From NCBI GenBank assembly GCA_951812825.1, contig OX638324.1, positions 254,977 to 318,976 on the forward strand: 64,000 bases of DNA. Reading direction: 5' to 3'. The position numbers and the translations under genes are program-made. This stretch comes from an uncultured Dehalococcoidia bacterium. Lineage in GTDB: Bacteria; Chloroflexota; Dehalococcoidia; Lucifugimonadales; GCA-2712585. Shown one piece after another: positions 16,800-24,985 of this stretch. The notes below the pieces were generated by a model. That model made no database searches. It saw nothing but the letters and a program-made list of their open reading frames with translations, and was not told the origin of the DNA. Numbering within the stretch: position 1 is the stretch's first letter; each line of letters starts with the position of its first letter.

Positions 16800-17188
16800 T
16801 TATGCACAGTTTGAGACATCGCCGCAAATTCGGGTGTCCGGGTGGGGCCATTCGAAGGGGACACGAATGGGATTCCGGGATTGGTCTCTGAGAAACGGAG
16901 GGTTTCGTTTCGAGGGCCTTCGTGCCTGAGATTCATTGGATCCGATTGGATTCAGGCAGCGAATAACCGGTGTTTGCGGGGCGTTTCAGGCACGGATTGG
17001 GGTGTTTGCAGGATTCGTATTCGTTCCGAAAAAAATTCAGGGAGGCGGATGGCCCGGTTTGGGAGAACGGCGACCGCTGCGGGAAAGTCGGACGAAGGCG
17101 GGGTGTTGCGTTATCTATAGGAACATTCATGCGGCTATGTTAGCAGGAACGCAGGGGTTGTGGCAAGGGGGAGATGGCAGAGGGGGTG
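16800..17188. other. G-rich intergenic stretch without a gene
   Basis: About 390 bases with a striking excess of G over C on the plus strand. Runs of GG, GGG and GGGG are spread through it, for example around 16830-16860, 17035-17105 and 17145-17190. Overlapping plus-strand frames stay open here, but their predicted proteins lack any recognisable pattern and have no ribosome sites. I could not match it to RNase P RNA, tmRNA or SRP RNA. Confidence 0.4.
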
Positions 17189-17455
17189 CTACGGGAAGGA
17201 ACGGTAGAAGTCCCGCCTGTGGAGGAACCGCATTAGCTCCACTCTAGTGCCCTTTTGCTCAATCCCCAAGCGATAGTCGCCTATACGAATACGGAAAAAG
17301 TCGCCCGCAGATTGCAGTTTCTTGACTCCTGTCACATCCCTGAGAGACGATGCTCTTTCCAATTCTTCGATCTTGCGTTGGAGGTTCTCGCGCAACTTTC
17401 GGTTGTCGATTCGCCTGCTGTCCCTTGCAAATCGCCTACCATATTCAAACTCCAT
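17189..17455 (-). CDS. RelE/ParE-superfamily toxin-like protein
   Basis: An 88-residue basic protein from the ATG at 17455; the frame is open further upstream, but this start lies inside the end of the partner gene, as in two-gene toxin modules. The pattern KLRENLQRKIEELE, then VKKLQSAGDFFRIRIGDYRLGIE and a final RVELMRFLHRRDFY is the RelE/ParE fold signature (K-x-L, R-x-R-x-G-D-Y-R-x-x, H-R-x-x-x-Y). Such toxins are usually mRNA interferases acting on the ribosome. It overlaps its partner by 11 bases. Confidence 0.8.
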   Translation of the reverse strand: MEFEYGRRFARDSRRIDNRKLRENLQRKIEELERASSLRDVTGVKKLQSAGDFFRIRIGDYRLGIEQKGTRVELMRFLHRRDFYRSFP

Positions 17456-17837
17456 CCTCACCCCGCAGAATGGACATGATGCACTCCCTGCTGACAACGC
17501 CGGAATTGCGGGCTTCCTCCATGGCCTTTACCAGCGCGGCATCCTCTTCTTCGCTGATGGGGTCCAGGATATCTGCGATATCCGGCGGCAACTCCACGTC
17601 GAAGGAGTCTTCAAATTCGCCGGCGCTCTTGTACGTTTCAATGAAGGTGGCGGCGACATCCAAGCCTCGTTCGATGGCGTCTGAGAGGTCGGCGCGGGCC
17701 TTGTCCCACTCCGACTGTTGTAGAGAGGCGATGGCGCGGTTGTAGTAGTCCCTTGCGGGGTCCGCAGCCGGGCTTTCGGCGACTTGGTGCTGCTTGGTTG
17801 TGGTGAGGCGTTCCTGGTTATCTGGGTTTGCTGTCAT
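17445..17837 (-). CDS. TPR-containing putative antitoxin partner
   Basis: A 130-residue acidic protein just upstream of and overlapping the RelE-like toxin gene. Residues 28-62 (ARDYYNRAIASLQQSEWDKARADLSDAIERG) read as a single tetratricopeptide-like helix pair. Residues 85-130 are acidic and end EEARNSGVVSRECIMSILRG, the type of C-terminal toxin-binding tail found in RelB/ParD-like partners of RelE toxins. A classical DNA-binding N terminus is not evident; the TPR may replace it. The antitoxin role is inferred from position and tail. Confidence 0.6.
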   Translation of the reverse strand: MTANPDNQERLTTTKQHQVAESPAADPARDYYNRAIASLQQSEWDKARADLSDAIERGLDVAATFIETYKSAGEFEDSFDVELPPDIADILDPISEEEDAALVKAMEEARNSGVVSRECIMSILRGEDGV

Positions 17838-17894
17838 GGCTCACTCTATCTGTTGGCGAGAGATTTGTTGGGGATTGTGGGATGTCTGTTTTAG

Positions 17895-17900
17895 ATTATA
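17895..17900 (-). promoter_or_regulatory. -10 element upstream of the toxin-antitoxin pair
   Basis: A consensus TATAAT preceded by TG (extended -10) on the minus strand, about 58 bases before the antitoxin ATG at 17837. No good -35 at 17 bases is visible. Confidence 0.4.
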
Positions 17901-17926
17901 CACCCGTAGACGTTTGCCTGCACCAA

Positions 17927-18024
17927 CTGTCATTCTGAGGAGGTTCCGCGACGAAGAATCTTACGGCGATTGGGCGTCTACGGCAACGAGATTCTTCACT
18001 ACGCTGCGCTGCGTTCAGAATGAC
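17927..18024. repeat. Imperfect inverted repeat of the TGTCATTCTGA type
   Basis: The left arm carries TGTCATTCTGA then GAAGAATCT. The right arm carries their complements, AGATTCTTC then TTCAGAATGACA, about 35 bases apart. It resembles the scattered intergenic palindromes known in many bacterial genomes; a diverged relative may be at 49474-49515. No gene lies within it. Confidence 0.6.
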
Positions 18025-18069
18025 ATGTGGGGGGGGGCGCGCTCACCCAGAGATCATAGGGTGCCTATG

Positions 18070-19098
18070 TCATCTCTGTGCAAATGACCGTTCCATTTGA
18101 AAGAGGTAAGAATAGGCAGTTACCAAGTTTGAGTCGTCAGACTTGGGACCTAGGAATTCGGAGATAAGGCCCAATCCAGTGAGCATGGAGCCAAGCACAT
18201 CGCCGGAAGTGACGGACCACGCACAGCCAGCTAACCCTAAGGAAAACGAGCGGAGTTTCGTATTGAAGGCACTGCGGGTAATACGTAAGAGTTCGTGTGC
18301 CGACTCGGCGATTTCCTGACGTCTTTCTTGCAACAAAGTATTTCGTTCTTCTGGGATATTTATATCTGATAATTCAGCCATGAAGCCTCTCAGGCTGAGC
18401 ATGTATGCCCGGTGTGCTGTTTTGTGCTCAGTTCGAAATTCAAGCAGTTCATCTAGAGGCACTGGATCCAGATTGAAACTGACGGCTTCCAGATCAAGAG
18501 AGATTACGTTGTCACGTGACGGCATACGCTCTCCTGAAAGTGTTTCAACCAATCCCCTAATGGCGTTGGAGTCACTGGTTGCGGGGTGAATGGCTAAGTT
18601 TCGCTCCATGCCTCCTGAACGAATAATCTGTGCAAGAATTACAAGGATTGTTGTACGAACTACCGGATGCATCGGAATTGAGACGTGGTCTTCGCTTGGT
18701 CTTGCGAGTCCTTTTTCTTGGAGTTCCGACACCACCCACTTGGCAAGATCAATGTCCGCCCCGTACCCTATTCGTGACTGCGAAAGCTCATGAAAATATA
18801 CATCCTTGGGAAGATCATCGAACACGCCCTTGGCGAGCAGACCGATGATCGCATCGGCCAAAGCTTTTGTCATCCGGTCGTCAATCCACGTTTCAGGATC
18901 AAGCACTTCAAGTAGCCCCAAATCCTCAAGTGGCTCTGCCAAGACTGGATCCGCCAAGTGATGACGACCATACATATAGCTTGGCAGTAAGATAGAAACC
19001 TTATCAAAGAACAAGAGTAATGTTTTCACCCACCCTACTTCGGGCAGTCCCCAATAAGGTGCGGGATAACAATATGCAACATCCAAGGGACGATTCAT
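18070..19098 (-). CDS. Unrecognised protein of about 342 residues
   Basis: The ATG at 19098 (protein MNRPLDVAYCYP) has GGAGG 8 bases upstream and is preferred to the one at 19113. The opening YPAPYWGLPEVGWVKTLLLFFDKVSILLP is followed by a helical, mostly soluble protein without clear membrane segments or catalytic motif. The N-terminal pattern of an aromatic, a Trp-x-x-[TS]-[AL]-L-L and a [FW]-D-[KR]-V is reminiscent of DUF6236-type proteins, but I am not sure. AT-richer than its neighbours, so possibly acquired. It stands alone. Confidence 0.6.
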   Translation of the reverse strand: MNRPLDVAYCYPAPYWGLPEVGWVKTLLLFFDKVSILLPSYMYGRHHLADPVLAEPLEDLGLLEVLDPETWIDDRMTKALADAIIGLLAKGVFDDLPKDVYFHELSQSRIGYGADIDLAKWVVSELQEKGLARPSEDHVSIPMHPVVRTTILVILAQIIRSGGMERNLAIHPATSDSNAIRGLVETLSGERMPSRDNVISLDLEAVSFNLDPVPLDELLEFRTEHKTAHRAYMLSLRGFMAELSDINIPEERNTLLQERRQEIAESAHELLRITRSAFNTKLRSFSLGLAGCAWSVTSGDVLGSMLTGLGLISEFLGPKSDDSNLVTAYSYLFQMERSFAQR

Positions 19099-19158
19099 CG
19101 CTTTTTCCTCCATTCATAAAGAAAGCCTGCTCATAGACAGTTCTATTCCCCCCTTCCC

Positions 19159-19281
19159 CTACCCCAGGAGCCGGCCCACCGCCCCTTCCACCGCCGCGCC
19201 TTGGGGGGAGGTTCGGAGCCAGGCGCGGAGTTCGCGGCGGGCGATGGTGACGGAGTCGCTCGCGCCAATTCGCTCTACCAT
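19159..19281 (-). CDS. Possible 40-residue small protein or gene fragment
   Basis: An ATG at 19281 opens a short frame (MVERIGASDSVTIARRELRA...) ending at 19159, GC-rich and with coding-like third positions. It has no recognised family and no clear ribosome site, and may be the end of a lost gene. Confidence 0.2.
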   Translation of the reverse strand: MVERIGASDSVTIARRELRAWLRTSPQGAAVEGAVGRLLG

Positions 19282-19303
19282 CACGGACCCATTTTGCAAA
19301 GGG

Positions 19304-19331
19304 AAGGGGGGACGTTGCAACGTCCCCCCTT
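19304..19331. terminator. 28-base perfect palindrome after the solute-binding protein gene
   Basis: AAGGGGGGACGTTG at 19304-19317 is followed directly by its exact complement at 19318-19331. It lies 28 bases past the stop of the minus-strand gene that ends at 19359, so it may end that transcript. There is no T run, and it could equally be a protein site or repeat. Confidence 0.4.
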
Positions 19332-19358
19332 GTGGGTCGTGGTGCGGGCGGGTGTGGG

Positions 19359-21662
19359 TTACGGCCCGCCTTCGTATTCCACGTTTGCGATTACGGGCTG
19401 GCCCACGGGGCCGACGGTGAAGTTCCTGACGTAGGGCTGGATGAGGGCGTATTCCCGGACGTGGAACAGGGGGATGATTCCCGTATCTTCCAGTAGCAGC
19501 TGCTCCGCCTGTCGGTAGAGATTCAGGCGGGTCTCCCGGTCCTGGGACAATCGCGCCAACTCCAGCAGATTATCGTAGACCGGGTTTGCGTAGCGGGAGT
19601 AGTGGGACCCGGAGTGGAGCAGCAGGTCCAGGAAGTTCTCCGGGTCCGGATAGTCGGCCACCCAGCCTAAGGTAAACAGGTGGCCTGTCTGCTCTTCCAG
19701 GTGGTAGAAGTACTCGTCGGGTTCCACCAGGTTAGGCGCCAAGGTTACCCCCAGGTTCTCTTCCCACGAGTCGAGTAGGAACTGGACCATGGATGAAGGC
19801 TCGCCGTCCACGCCCGTAGCAAGGTAGGTCACCTCTGGAAGGTCATCGCCGAAGCCGGATTCGGCCAGCAGTCTCCTTGCTTCTTCGGGGTCGAAGGGGA
19901 TGCCCTGCAGGTCCTCCGAATAGCCCGGCATCCCCGGCGGCAGAAGCCCGTTGGCCAGCTGAACATTCCCGCCGAACAGGTCGTCGATCAGCTTCTGTCG
20001 GTCCACGGCCATAGCGAAGGCGCGTCGGACTGTAGGATTATCCACGGGGGCCTGATCGGAATCGATGGCCACGAAGTAGCTTATCAGCTGGTCGAATTCC
20101 TGGAGATGACTGCCGATTGCTTCGTCGGCCCTGAGACGGTCCACGGAGGACAATCCGACGGAGAAAGCGTCCCAGTAGCCCGACACATACATGTCCTGAC
20201 CATCGGCGCCGGGCAGGGCCGTGAAGGGGGAGATAATATGCTGCATCTGAACGGGCTGATAGTAGCCTTCGAAGCGCTTGAGGATGATGACTTCCTCAGC
20301 GTCCCAGCTGTGCAGGGTATAGGGGCCGGAGCCGTTCAGCGATTCCGCCCGCCACCACTCTTCGCCCTGATCTTGAACGGCAGCGGAGTCGACCACGTAA
20401 CTGGAGGGATAGGTGAGCTTGGCCAGGAAATACTCCTTTGGGGCGTCGATGGTAATCCGGAGAGTGCGGTCGCCGACCACAACTACGCCGGAGATCTCGG
20501 AGGCTTCGCCTTCCAGCTTCTCGTGGGCTCCAACAATGTCGCTTAGATAGAGGAAGGCCGTGTCGCTGTGCAGTTCGGGGTCAGTGGCACGTTCCAGGGA
20601 GTATTTGAAGTCGGCGGCGGTGATGGGCTTGCCGTCGTGGAAGGTAATGTCCTCCCGGAGAGTGAAGGTGTAGACGGTACCGGACTCGTCCACCTCCCAG
20701 GACTCGGCCAAGTCGGGCACGACGGCAAGGCCCTCATCCAGCTTGACGAGGCCGCTGAAGATGCTGGAGACGTAGAAGTGTGACGTGGTCTCCGTGGAAA
20801 TGTGGGGATCCAGGGTGCTGGGTTCGCCAAGGGGCATGGTGAAGGCAGTTTCCCTGGGGATGCCGTAGGGGACGGGGACAGAAGTCGCCAGGGTGTTGAA
20901 GACCGTGTCGATATCTTCCTGCTGGTCTTCCAGCGAAGCCACGGGGCCGGACGCAAGCATAAGGAAGGTCGCGGTGCCTCTCATGGCGGCCTGTACTGTC
21001 GCACTGGAGTCTCCCTCATACGACTGGAGGAGCAGGTCGGCGCGCAATACGGGGCCGCCGCTATCCAGATTGAAGGAACTCAGGAACTCAAGGGAAGGAA
21101 TGCCGCCTTCCGACGCAAGGGAGTTAATGGCTCTTACGAGGACGCGCCGCAGGTCGGCGTCCGTGGCGTTGAACTCAAGCATAATCTGGAGGGTTACGCC
21201 GTCTTCTCCCTCCAGAATCGCCCATGGCGCGTCTTCTTCCTCGCCCACGTCAATGGACTTCCAGGATTGGGGGTGCATGAAGGAGATGCCGAGGGTTTTA
21301 TCTTCGAAGAGGGTGTGCGTGGCTTGAGGCTCCGGCTGCGGTGTTGGGGACGGGGTGGGGACTGGCCGGGGGACGCGGGTAGGGGTGGGAGCCGGTGTGG
21401 GTGCGACGGTTGGCGCAAGGGTAGGCGGGGGAGTCGGCTGAGGAGTGGGAGCGGGCGTCGGTGCCGGCGTGGGCGCGGGTGGCGGCGCCGGGGTCGGCGG
21501 GAGCGCCGGAGTAGGTGCGGGCGTGGGCGACGGGGCGGCTACGGGGGTTGCCAGCGGAGTCGGCTCCGTTGGACTGTCGTTGGAAAGCAATACAAACACC
21601 GTAACCGAGACGATAACCAATACTATCGCAACGGCGGCAATCAAGGCGTAGGACGACTTCAT
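19359..21662 (-). CDS. Stalked family-5 ABC solute-binding protein, paralogue of 6471-8501
   Basis: A 767-residue exported protein. Residues 7-28 are a hydrophobic signal/anchor without a lipobox. Residues 30-110 are a Pro/Thr/Ala stalk. Residues 112-270 are a PsbP/DcrB-like domain (FEDKTLGISFMHPQSWKSID). Residues 275-767 are SBP_bac_5 (LAESWEVDESGTVYTFTLRE, FHDGKPITAADFKYSLERAT, YPDPENFLDLLLHSGS). It shares this order with the protein at 6471, plus the stalk. It probably binds peptides or comparable solutes outside the cell; no permease or ATPase gene is adjacent. AGGAG lies about 11 bases before the ATG. Confidence 0.85.
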   Translation of the reverse strand: MKSSYALIAAVAIVLVIVSVTVFVLLSNDSPTEPTPLATPVAAPSPTPAPTPALPPTPAPPPAPTPAPTPAPTPQPTPPPTLAPTVAPTPAPTPTRVPRPVPTPSPTPQPEPQATHTLFEDKTLGISFMHPQSWKSIDVGEEEDAPWAILEGEDGVTLQIMLEFNATDADLRRVLVRAINSLASEGGIPSLEFLSSFNLDSGGPVLRADLLLQSYEGDSSATVQAAMRGTATFLMLASGPVASLEDQQEDIDTVFNTLATSVPVPYGIPRETAFTMPLGEPSTLDPHISTETTSHFYVSSIFSGLVKLDEGLAVVPDLAESWEVDESGTVYTFTLREDITFHDGKPITAADFKYSLERATDPELHSDTAFLYLSDIVGAHEKLEGEASEISGVVVVGDRTLRITIDAPKEYFLAKLTYPSSYVVDSAAVQDQGEEWWRAESLNGSGPYTLHSWDAEEVIILKRFEGYYQPVQMQHIISPFTALPGADGQDMYVSGYWDAFSVGLSSVDRLRADEAIGSHLQEFDQLISYFVAIDSDQAPVDNPTVRRAFAMAVDRQKLIDDLFGGNVQLANGLLPPGMPGYSEDLQGIPFDPEEARRLLAESGFGDDLPEVTYLATGVDGEPSSMVQFLLDSWEENLGVTLAPNLVEPDEYFYHLEEQTGHLFTLGWVADYPDPENFLDLLLHSGSHYSRYANPVYDNLLELARLSQDRETRLNLYRQAEQLLLEDTGIIPLFHVREYALIQPYVRNFTVGPVGQPVIANVEYEGGP

Positions 21663-21874
21663 GTATTCGGTTTCTCCTGGTGAGGATTCGGCTCAAGAGA
21701 GAGGCCGTTTAGCATCAGCGAGTAATGATATTAAACATCTTGCAGCGCATACACAAGATAGTACGTAGATAAGGGGCAAATAGTTCCAGTAAGCGGATTT
21801 CGCGATTGTCTCTTGTCGTAATGAGGAGGCGTTGAATTAGAGGGTCATTCGTCTCATTTTCGAGACGCTCTTCC

Positions 21875-23170
21875 TCAGTTAGGGCCGCTGTTAGACCTCA
21901 CCGCGTCCAGCCGGGGCATCGCCCAGCCCAGCAGTCCCGCTGAGACAAGAAGGGCCCCCGCCGGCAGGACCACCCACTGGTAGCTTTGCGTGGTGTCGAA
22001 GATCCACCCGGCATACAGGGGCGTTCCAAGACCGAGGACGCTGAAAGTCGCCATTATGCCGCCCCGCAGCACGCTGAAGCTCCTGCGCCCGAACTGGTCT
22101 GCCAGCATCGCCCAGCCCAGAGGGAGCCCGCCTTCGCTGAAGGCCCACATTACGAAGACGATAATCATCTGCCAGGCTGCCATCTCGTCCCAGGCGGCCA
22201 GGCTGAACATCCCCATCCCGGCCACTATTGCTCCTGCCGACGCTACCACTTTCTTGTCGTACCGGTCGCCCAGCCAACCCATGAGCAGCGAGACGGGCAG
22301 CCAGGAAAGGGACATAAAGGCGATGAGAAGTCCGGCGGTCCCTTCGTCTATCCCCTTCCAGATCATGATGGCAACTACGTGGATGGCAATGGCGGTGAAC
22401 ACCATGCCGCGCATGGCCAGTGACAGAGAGAGTATCCAGTAAGTTGGCGTGCGGAAGGCTTCCGCCGGACTCATGCCCTCGTAGGCGACGGGGCCTCTCA
22501 CAGGCGTGGTTGGACGGGCCGACTCCGCCGGACTTCCGTCATCCGGTGGCGAGTCGCCGTCGGGCAGCAGGCCCCGTTCTTCCGGGGAGCTGTACATTCG
22601 GGTGCTGAGGGGCAGGTAGAGGAGCCACATCAACAGGCCCGCGGCCAGCAGGGTTGTCCTCCATCCATAGACGTCGCTGGAGATTGAGAGTATGGGCGGA
22701 ATGGCCGCGCCACCGATGGAAAAACCCAGGACGGTGATGGCCAGCGCCATTCCCCGCTTTCGGATGAACCAGCGGCAGGTGGCGGTGATGGACGTGGAGT
22801 CGAAGCCGCCCATGATTGGCGGTGAAAGCACCAGCAGGACAACGAGGAAATAGGTCAGATACGAGTCCACTCGGCTCAGCAGGATGAAGCCCAGTCCTGC
22901 AAACAGGGAGCAGAAGAAGAGCACGCGACCCGGGCCGAACCGGTCTATGACTATGCCGATGAAGGGGCTTTGTACCGCCGAAATACCCCTTGTGAGGGAC
23001 AAGGGCAACGACGCAGCGGCACGGCTCATGCCCAGCTCTCGGGTGATAGGCAGGAAAAGCACCGCGAAGCCGATGAAGTAGAGTCCGGCGGGGACGGCGT
23101 TGACCAGCAGGCCGATGAGGACTATCCACCAGCCGTAGTAGATCCCTTTCCTAGCGCCTCTGGAAGGCAT
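21875..23170 (-). CDS. MFS transporter, OFA/monocarboxylate-type
   Basis: A 431-residue carrier with twelve predicted helices. The opening YYGWWIVLIGLLVN is typical of the oxalate:formate antiporter/monocarboxylate carrier branch of the major facilitator superfamily. The loop between helices 2 and 3 reads GIVIDRFGPGRVLF and its counterpart in the second half LLMGWLGDRYDKKVV. A hydrophilic central loop (about 195-235) is Pro/Ser/Asp-rich. It probably exchanges small carboxylates across the membrane; direction and substrate are unknown. The ribosome site is weak. Confidence 0.8.
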   Translation of the reverse strand: MPSRGARKGIYYGWWIVLIGLLVNAVPAGLYFIGFAVLFLPITRELGMSRAAASLPLSLTRGISAVQSPFIGIVIDRFGPGRVLFFCSLFAGLGFILLSRVDSYLTYFLVVLLVLSPPIMGGFDSTSITATCRWFIRKRGMALAITVLGFSIGGAAIPPILSISSDVYGWRTTLLAAGLLMWLLYLPLSTRMYSSPEERGLLPDGDSPPDDGSPAESARPTTPVRGPVAYEGMSPAEAFRTPTYWILSLSLAMRGMVFTAIAIHVVAIMIWKGIDEGTAGLLIAFMSLSWLPVSLLMGWLGDRYDKKVVASAGAIVAGMGMFSLAAWDEMAAWQMIIVFVMWAFSEGGLPLGWAMLADQFGRRSFSVLRGGIMATFSVLGLGTPLYAGWIFDTTQSYQWVVLPAGALLVSAGLLGWAMPRLDAVRSNSGPN

Positions 23171-23374
23171 TCACGCCACCCGCAAAGGGGAGTTTTTGAG
23201 AATTTTTTGCCCGGGCGGATGATACGTCCGTGGGCAATGCTATTCTCAAGCCGCGCTAACTATGGCGTCAATAGCGTTGGCCACCAGATTATTCGCCGGT
23301 TCTCGTTGTAGTGTCCATGGACCCTCCGTGGATGGTAAGCTGTAGCGAAACGTCCGACGGGGGAGAAAATCGCC

Positions 23375-23605
23375 ATGACCAAGGCCTACGTACTCATAAC
23401 TTCTGAGGTCGCCTACACGAAGGACGTGTTGGAAGGGCTGCGTAAGCTTGAAGGGCTGGTGGAGGTGCACGAGGTGCTGGGGCCTTACGACATTGTAGCG
23501 GAGGTGGTGGCCGAGGATGTTGAGTCCATCCTGGTCATTTTGCAGAGGGATATTCGTAACATAGGGGGGATAAGGAACACGGTTACCTGCGTTACTACGG
23601 ATTAA
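23375..23605 (+). CDS. Stand-alone Lrp/AsnC ligand-binding (RAM) domain protein
   Basis: A 76-residue protein that is only the alpha-beta ligand-binding half of Lrp/AsnC regulators. YVLITSEVAYTKDVLEGLRKLEGLVEVHEVLGPYDIVAEVVA is the typical beta-alpha-beta start, and ILQRDIRNIGGIRNTVTCV the end. It has no DNA-binding domain. Such small proteins form oligomers, bind amino acids, and may modulate full-length Lrp regulators. A GGGGGAG stretch precedes the ATG. Divergent from the MFS gene. Confidence 0.85.
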   Translation: MTKAYVLITSEVAYTKDVLEGLRKLEGLVEVHEVLGPYDIVAEVVAEDVESILVILQRDIRNIGGIRNTVTCVTTD

Positions 23606-23656
23606 CGGCTGGACGTAGGTTGCCTTAATCCGTTGAGGGCTCGTGAGCGGGAAATC

Positions 23657-23684
23657 GGGCGAGCACACGGGTCGCCCCTACAAG
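23657..23684 (-). repeat. Short intergenic repeat (TAGGGGC-GACCCGTGTG type), copy 1
   Basis: On the minus strand it reads TAGGGGCGACCCGTGTG followed by CTCGCCC. A closely similar copy lies in the opposite orientation at 44506-44531. Confidence 0.5.
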
Positions 23685-23743
23685 TGTTGTGTGGATTCAG
23701 GGGGGGAAGATGGGTCCCCGCCTCCGGGAGGACACTGGACTAG

Positions 23744-24985
23744 CTAGATTGCGCCCAGCTGTCGGAGGTTTACAAGGTCTTGGGCGGAGATGCCAAGTTC
23801 GCCAGTGTAAACTTCCTTGTTGTGCTGACCCAGCATCGGCGCGGGTAGGCGCAGCGACCAGGGGCATTCGGGGAGACGGAACATCTCGCCGGGGACGCGC
23901 AGGCGGCCCATTACGGGATGATCAATTTCGGCGAAGTAGCCACGATGCTCCAGCTGGGGACAGTTGGCCAGGTCTTCGGAGGTCTGCACGACTCCCGCGA
24001 CAAAGCCTTCCGACATAAAGGTGTTGAAGTACTCCAGTTTCTTCCACTGCTTGAGGAGGGGCAGGAGAACCTCGTCCAATTCCTCCCGGTTCTCGGCAAT
24101 CATCTGCCGGTCGGCGAATTTCGTGTCGTCGAGTTCAGGGTGGCCGAGGAAGGTCACGTACTCGTGGAAGGGAGCCGTCGGGCGGCCTCGCTGCATGGTT
24201 GGCGCGATATGACCGTCGGCGGCGGGGACGATGCCCTCAAAGCGAGTGCCTTTGAAGGAGCCGCTCTCGATTTTGGGCGCCCGACGCTCGATGGTACCGG
24301 TGTAGGAGTAACGGGTGGCACTGTCGTAATGGTGGGCGGCGACGGACTCTTGCAATGACAGGTCGATGTGCTGGCCTTCGCCCGTCATCAGGCGGGAGAA
24401 GAGGGCGGCCGAGGTGGCGTATGCGGCGATCATTCCACCCATGTAGAAGCTCTGCGGGTGGCCGTGCTTAAGGGGCTCCCGGTCATGGGCGCCACTGGAG
24501 TACATCATGCCGCTCATGGCGTAATAGACCAGGTCGCTGCCGGCGTAGTCGCGGTAGGGCCCGAACTGGCCGAAGGGGGTTATGGACGTGACCACCAACC
24601 CTGGATTTACCTTCTCCAGGTCTTCGTAGCCGAGGCCCAGCGAAGCGAGATAGCCCGCCGGAAAGCTTTCCAGTAGCACGTCGGCGTCGTTAATCAGGTC
24701 AAGCAGCAGCTTACGCCCGGCGGCGGTCTCCAGGTTCAGGGTGACGCCTCGCTTGTTGCAGTTCAGGTAGAAAAAGAGGAGGCTCTTCTCCGGGAGGGGA
24801 TCGTCGTGGAAAAAGGGGCCTACGCTGCGGGCCGGATCTCCGGCGGGGGCGGGCTCAACCTTCAGGACCTCCGAGCCGTAGTCGGCAAACATTTTGGCAG
24901 CCAGCGGGCCTGCAATGTGGGTGCTCAGGTCTATGATCTTGAACTGGCCGAGGGCGGTGTCGAGCATGCTAGTCAGCCCCCACAA
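23744..24985 (-). CDS. CaiB/BaiF (class III) CoA-transferase
   Basis: A 413-residue enzyme. The N-terminal IIDLSTHIAGPLAAKMFADYGSEVLKVE, the central NKRGVTLNLETAAGRKLL and the GEGQHIDLSLQES segment with the catalytic Asp define family III. These enzymes move CoA between a carboxylic acid and an acyl-CoA such as succinyl- or formyl-CoA, through an Asp-CoA thioester. Its start overlaps by 17 bases the end of the second CoA-transferase gene, so the two are co-translated and may form a heterodimer or act in series. Acid substrate unknown. Confidence 0.88.
   Translation of the reverse strand: MWGLTSMLDTALGQFKIIDLSTHIAGPLAAKMFADYGSEVLKVEPAPAGDPARSVGPFFHDDPLPEKSLLFFYLNCNKRGVTLNLETAAGRKLLLDLINDADVLLESFPAGYLASLGLGYEDLEKVNPGLVVTSITPFGQFGPYRDYAGSDLVYYAMSGMMYSSGAHDREPLKHGHPQSFYMGGMIAAYATSAALFSRLMTGEGQHIDLSLQESVAAHHYDSATRYSYTGTIERRAPKIESGSFKGTRFEGIVPAADGHIAPTMQRGRPTAPFHEYVTFLGHPELDDTKFADRQMIAENREELDEVLLPLLKQWKKLEYFNTFMSEGFVAGVVQTSEDLANCPQLEHRGYFAEIDHPVMGRLRVPGEMFRLPECPWSLRLPAPMLGQHNKEVYTGELGISAQDLVNLRQLGAI

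Noticed and set aside
16842..17247. Two overlapping plus-strand frames in the G-rich gap
   Set aside because: No ribosome site, no recognisable family, and composition driven by the G bias.
21340..21580. GC-rich repeated DNA in the second binding-protein gene
   Set aside because: Same explanation: it encodes a Pro/Thr stalk.
23597..23633. Nine-base stem (ACGGATTAA/TTAATCCGT) after the RAM-domain gene, as a terminator
   Set aside because: The loop is long, about 19 bases, the stem begins inside the coding end, and no T run follows.
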